From Sequoia sempervirens (lineage: Eukaryota > Streptophyta > Pinopsida > Cupressales > Cupressaceae): a stretch of 64,000 nucleotides of DNA. The notes below the pieces were generated by a model. It saw only the letters and a program-made list of their open reading frames with translations, did not search any database and had not been told where the DNA came from. Shown here piece after piece: positions 59,030 through 64,000 of this stretch. Position numbers and translations under genes: made by a program. The stretch spans positions 12,744,821-12,808,820 of the forward strand of contig VDFB02000001.1 in NCBI GenBank assembly GCA_007258455.2, in the 5' to 3' direction. The first letter of the stretch is position 1; every line of letters starts with the position of its first letter.

Positions 59030-62000
59030 ATGGCACCACCAAAGCAACATTCTAGCCAAATTGATTATTTAAATAGGAACCTATATGCTGACTTCCTAGA
59101 TCAATTGCCCTTGTCAACAAATGATAGGAAGAAGGGATTAGTTTTGATGCAAGGAAAAATCCTAGGGGAAGGGTTAGTATATAATTGTTCCAATATAGTC
59201 AATGTTAGGGTTCCTCTCACAGGTTTGGAGATGTTCAGATTGTGGTATGGACAGATAAATTTTCCTCACCCCTTTTTGAACGGTTGGATGTATGATTTGG
59301 GGAAGCTAGTGGTGCCAAATGTTTTCCCTGATGTAGACTTGCTTAGGGCAGTTGCTGCACGATATGACCATGTCACATGGGTAATCAGAGATAATGATGG
59401 AAGGGTTATGTTATGCATTAACAAAGAAGAATTCTAATAGGTTTTTGATTTGAGTGAGCCTAGTGTGTACTTGGTTCTGATCAATCTTGAGGAGATGAAG
59501 TAGGAGTATGGGAAGTTGAAGTCACTTTTCAGAGCCAAGTTTCTCCCACCTCATTTGGCTATGGCAGGAGGTTCAAGATTTCATATTAGCCCTAGTGACC
59601 AAGAACCTTTCAAATTAAACTATTTTGCAAATCATTTCTTAGCCACTTTTTATTCATTATGTCTTATTCTAGGTTTCAATCCTAGTACTGTGATGCCCAT
59701 TGCTTACATGTTCATGGGGGAGCAAATACAACACCCTAACTTCTCTGTAACTTATGATTTTGCTTCTTTCTTGGCTGAAATGATACATGAAGGGTTGTCA
59801 AAGTTGCAGAAAAATGATACAGGCACTCAATTCTTTTGGTATTCTTTGTTAATGTATATTTTCTTGTTCAAGAATGCTGAATTTTTCTCTAAGAAGATGG
59901 AATTCAAGCAATTAGTTGATGAAGAAAGATTTCCAATACAAATATGGGCTACAAATTTATCTTGTAATAAGGAAAGCACCAGTTATGTGCAATTTGATAA
60001 TTGTTTTGCGTCTAGATTGAGGGTCAAACTGATGGTGAATGTACCTAGGATTCCTGAGGAATTGCATGAATTCCTCAAACCAAAGGGGAGGAGGCCAGAA
60101 TTGAAAGTCTGCCATAATTGGGTGACATTATTCCATACCCAGTCAGCATTGTTTTGAGGGTGTACGGTTTTCAAGGGACCCCTCATATATTGCCATACAA
60201 TGTACCACCAAGAGTGGGGTTTGCAGAGGTTATGTGGTAGATTGGTTGTATCCGTGAGGACAACCTTACTTGGAAGGGTAAAGGAACTTTTTTCCCAGAT
60301 TATACAGTGGTACTAGATTTTGTATTTTCAAAAGGAGGTTGGGTACATTTTGGAAAATTCTTTGAACATTACCATTTGAGGTGTGGTCCAAAGCGGCAAC
60401 ATGATCCTGAGGGTTTCTTTGCCCTTTTCAGACAAAGAATAAAAGGTGGTAAGTTTGTGCATGAGTTCAACTTTCTTGAGGATTTGATTAAAAATTAATT
60501 TGACCTAAATAGGCAGGAGTTGAACAAGGAGAAATGCATAGCTTATGATAAGTCATTGGATATTGTGCACAAAATGGATCCAAAGTATGACCCATTGTTG
60601 GAGTTTAGTCCACACCATAAGAAAATTGACTTTCTGATGGAAAACTTCAAATAAATTATGGGCACCTTGAGGACCAAGAAGATAAACTTAGAATTGAGTC
60701 TGGGTGTACAGGAACAAGGTGCTAGGCCAATTGAGATGAGGCCAACATACCAACCTATAGAAAGGTGGCCCATTTATAGGAGGAAAAAGGATGATAGCAA
60801 TGATGAGGAGGAAGTGGATATAAAAGGAAAACAAATAATGAAATTGCCTACATAGCCAGGTCCAAAATTCAAAATGCATGGGGAAATTAAAATCATTGAT
60901 CTGGAATCATCACCTGAGGATAGTCCCTCATCACCAGCATTTGAGCCAAGCCCTAAGAGGTAAAGAACTGATCAACCATAAGAGGATTTGATGGATGAAA
61001 TTTTTGTTACTGATCAGGATATGCAAATTGGTATGCCTTCCCCTCCTAGGCCAAATGAGTTGGTTTTATCTGACTTGGATATGAAAGCTAAATATGTGCA
61101 AGATGCAAGGATGGAAGCATGCAAGGAGTTTCTAGATGATGATGCATTTGTAAAAACTCTTGTCTTCTTGCAATTGGTATGGAGGATGAAATTTGAAGAA
61201 TACCAGGATAAGTGAAAGAAGAGAAGAGAATTGAGGCTTGACAGGTCAGACCAGGAGAATAATGATGAAGTGAAAGTTGAATTAATGGAAGAATTCAAGA
61301 ACATCACTCCTGAGGAAGGAAGAAAATTGGTAAGTCAAGCTGGTGTCTTGATTTTACCTGAATGGTATATTGCAGATGTTGTAGCTTTTAATGCTATTCT
61401 AAAGTCCAAGCATCCCTTGCAAGACTCTAAAGAAGAGGTCAAGGCAGCATTGCAAGATTCTACCTTCAGTGAAGAATATGAGACCTTGCCAATTTGGCCA
61501 TTGGCCCCTCAAGCAAAAAATCCAAATGTTACTGATATTAACCCAAATTTTAGAGGATGGTTAATAATAAAGAGGGCTTCAGAGACCTCAACCACTGAGG
61601 CTACTAATTTAACTGTAAATGTGGCCAAATTGGCCCAAAAGATTGCTGAAAGAGAGGAGACTGAAAAGAAAAGCCTAATGGAGAAATATAATCTTCTAAT
61701 TGAGGAGTATAGTAAGATATAGCAAAGGAATATTGAATTGAAGACTGAGGTGGATAGGTTAATGTACAAACAGATTGGGGAAACATCAAGTGCTCCAAGG
61801 ATCAGTATATTGCCTTCTACATCAGGGTTAGTGCCTCATGTTTCTCCTATTGTTTCCACACCAGGGTCTCCTAATCAAAATCCTTCCCTCACCCATTCTT
61901 TAGAAAAAATTGATGAAGAGCTAGAATTCTCTACTGATCCAACGAAGAAGCAGCTAATGCACAAAATTGAAGAATTGCAGGCATCATTGAAGGTAAGTGA

Positions 62001-62670
62001 AGAGGGATCCATTTTAAAGCAAAAGGAGATTGTTACTACTGTCTTAAGGAATTTGAATGAGAAAGTTGATAATAGATTATCATCTATATATTCTTTGTAT
62101 TCTTTATTATTATATGAAATAAAGAATATTGATAGGGATCAGGAGGTAGTTTTACCATTAATTGAAAATTGGATCCCTAGGGCTAGTGATTTAGATATAA
62201 TGTATAAGGCCTCAAGGTTTGATATAAATAATAGGCCCCAATCATTAAGGCCTACTCAAGTGTTAGTTAAATCATTGGAATGTTTTCAAACCTTACCAGA
62301 TGACTTGAGTAGGAAGATCAAAGAGTTGGTGAAGGATTTTGATGATTGAGGTAACACATTGTTACGTAACATAATTGATGAACAGGGGAATATCAGGTCA
62401 CTCCAACAATGGCAAGATCAGGAAAATGAGGTCATCAATGATCAAATTAAGTTAATTTGTGATGACTCAGATTATGATTTGTTGGTAAGCTATATGGACA
62501 AAATCATTGGCACTAGCTCATTTTTGGAATCTTTTGAAAGAGAGGCAAATCAGGTAGCATTTAAATACACACCTTATAATGTCAAGGTGAATGAGGTAAT
62601 TAATTTTGATTGGCCAACTAATGAGGAATATCAAAAATGGGTAAATAAGTATTTAACTAAGGAGGAGTAA
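59030..62670 (+). pseudogene. Long decayed coding region of unknown family (~1,213 codons)
   Basis: One frame runs from ATG at 59030 through stops at 59435, 59438 and 59501 to a frameshift near 60155. It then runs in the next frame through stops at 60237, 60496, 60652, 60853, 60961, 60976, 61213, 61720 and 62347 to a final TAA at 62668. Between lesions, composition is protein-like and free of repeats. Visible segments are a globular N-terminal part (LYADFLDQLPLSTNDRKKGL, GLEMFRLWYGQINFPHPFL) and a part rich in aromatics (FNPSTVMPIAYMFMGEQIQH, FFWYSLLMYIFLFKNAEFF). Acidic linkers around 60800-61230 follow, then a coiled-coil-like stretch (KLAQKIAEREETEKKSLMEK, 61620-61760). No catalytic motif was recognised. 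It vaguely recalls plant-specific transposon protein domains, but I cannot name the family. Confidence 0.7.
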
Positions 62671-63817
62671 AAGAGTGGGCTGCTAACGATTGGAAAATCG
62701 GTTGTTTCAGTTACAATGGATTCTTGAGGCTCTTTTGTTGCTACATCAACCTTTCTCAGTAGGCACGATGAACGAGAATATTCTCTAGGGTGATGGCTAC
62801 TGTAACAATTTTTGGAATATCACCAGGTACTCCATTTGGTTGGTGACATGTGTACTTTCTAGTCTGATGCTTGTTTGCTCCTTCATTTTCTATAAGAAGG
62901 ATTACAAGGCTAGAAGTACAGGTTAGCAAGTTAGATATTGTTTGGTTGATTCTAGGTAGACTTGCAAAGAAAATTGTAAAGTTCGATGGTTTTAAGGAAA
63001 ATTCAATTTAGGTTTTGAGTCATTCTGTTGTAGGTTTTGAATTCATGAGGATTTGATGTTTTATGACATTACTGGAATTGGAATTGAAATGATTAATTCA
63101 AACTCATGTCTCTCCATTGCACATGCATATCTAAATTTTGAATAAGATAATCAAGGGTTGTCTTGTTCATCTCAATGTTGTGGTGTGTATGATTTATGTT
63201 TTGGCTTTAATTCAAGGAATTAATTAAAATGATTGAATGGGATTGTAGGTGGATATGTTTTGTGTAAGGATTTGATAAGTAGTATTGGGTTAGAATACAT
63301 GATGAAATTGTAAAGCAATGTGCTCAAGGATCTTATATGTTATGTGTAAATTTGTCATAAACCCTTAGATTTTTATGAATTTGACTCCCTCAATGGATAT
63401 ATGGCACTGATCTAAATTGTACTAATTTGTATGGTTTAGTATTTTGCTTGTTTTTACCTAGTGCTTGCTACAAATTACAAATCAATGACTATTTTACATT
63501 GTGGAATGTGTTGTAGTTATCTCATGCTCCAAATAGTTGATATTACTGATGAACAACCAATTCTATTCAGTATTATCCTATTATGTTGAGCTATTAAATG
63601 GGATTATCTGTTGTTGTTAATGTTGTTTACGATAATGGTGCAGAGGTTGTAAACACATTAAGGGATCACCCTCCTAGGTCTTGCAGAGCCCAAAGTGTAG
63701 GAAGTCTTTAAAATCCTCATCAGTTGGTCTAGGTCCTTCGAGCTACCCTTGATTGGAATTGGAAATTCCATAGGTAGATTAGAAGACCAACCTGGTTATA
63801 GTAAAAACAACCAACAC
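62671..63817 (+). other. 3' region of the unclassified element
   Basis: It aligns with 3056-4050 and 50020-50990 (phrases such as GTACAGGTTAGCAAGTTAGA, CTCCAAATAGTTGATATTA, GGTCTTGCAGAGCCCAAAGT). In the deleted copies this is followed by a small C-terminal-like frame, so it may be a long intron. The segment CGATTGGAAAATCGG near 62690 can form a short hairpin. Confidence 0.6.
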
Positions 63818-64000
63818 TACCCTTATCCCTTAACCCTCTATCTCTCTCCCACTCCCTCCCTCTCTCACTGAATCCCTCTATCTATCTCCCCTCTACCTAT
63901 AACCCTAAACCCTAAACTCTTAACCCTTAAACCCTCTACCCTCTACCCTCTCTCTCTCTCTCAAGACTCTCCCTCCCACCCCCTCTCCCTCTCTTAGGTC
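63818..64000 (-). repeat. Inverted GA/telomere-like satellite arm
   Basis: On the plus strand this is ACCCTTATCCCTTAACCCTC, CCCTAAACCCTAAAC and CTCTCTCTCTCAAG phrases, the reverse complement of the arrays at 6710-9285 and 53645-56205. It continues beyond the window. The junctions at 56205 (GGTTATGGGTAGT) and 63818 (ACTACCCTTATCC) are mirror-like. Confidence 0.8.

Larger units (their letters stand above)
57701..63817 (+). mobile_element. Unclassified element, fuller unit
   Basis: It begins GATGGAGCTTCA like the units at 2877 and 9291, then has a leader related to 9540-10390 (57950-58800), an ATG-led coding region at 59030-62670, and a 1.1 kb tail matching 3056-4050. It stops at 63817, where the GA/telomere-like satellite resumes in opposite orientation. 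No LTR, reverse transcriptase, transposase catalytic core or Helitron end was recognised. The class is unknown. Confidence 0.65.

Overview
The window looks like intergenic DNA from a large, repeat-rich plant nuclear genome, most likely a gymnosperm. Pointers are the AT-rich background, old nested LTR retrotransposons with 1.6 kb LTRs, plant-type copia, LINE and CACTA-like remains, a plant-style mTERF gene and TTTAGGG-like repeats. The species call is inference. No tRNA, rRNA or bacterial-type feature was seen. The one near-intact host-like gene is an mTERF-family gene (14889-16055, +) broken by a single in-frame TAG. A second, decayed and doubly truncated mTERF copy lies at 34459-35320.

Layout. 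(1) 1-10390 is a nearly identical direct copy of 46968-57309. It ends exactly at a 100-N gap (10391-10490), so haplotype or contig redundancy must be considered as well as true duplication. The duplicated block carries, on the minus strand, fragments of a transposase-like gene and a degenerate SET-domain gene. On the plus strand it carries an internally deleted copy of an unclassified element, a 44-45 bp minisatellite, a GA/CT foldback region, and a 2.6 kb satellite mixing GA-rich and telomere-like motifs. (2) 10491-13430 holds an LTR-like fragment and the 5' part of a minus-strand LINE. (3) 14889-16055 is the mTERF gene. (4) 16397-32402 is a minus-strand Ty1/copia element split inside its RNase H domain by a 14.2 kb Gypsy-type element (17275-31511). 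That element has two 1611 bp LTRs, no recognisable gag-pol, and a nested complete 2.1 kb gag-only copia element (19725-21859, TSD AAAGG). (5) 34459-35320 is the mTERF pseudogene. (6) 38640-41572 is the 3' part of a second minus-strand LINE. (7) From 41573 a CACTA-like end begins, followed by subterminal GACGAA/TTCGTC motifs, a 182 bp tandem array, and a minus-strand intron-containing transposase-like gene (about 45.8-47.6 kb) that runs into the second copy of the duplicated block. (8) 56206-63818 is an unclassified element with a duplicated 5' leader and a long decayed coding region (59030-62670, about 1,213 codons). It is bracketed by the GA/telomere-like satellite in opposite orientations.

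Nearly every coding stretch is broken, so no functional pathway is encoded here. The window is best read as a record of nested insertions. The features that stand out are the unclassified element with its satellite arms, the SET-domain remnant beside a transposase-like gene, the gag-only copia element, and the single-stop mTERF gene.
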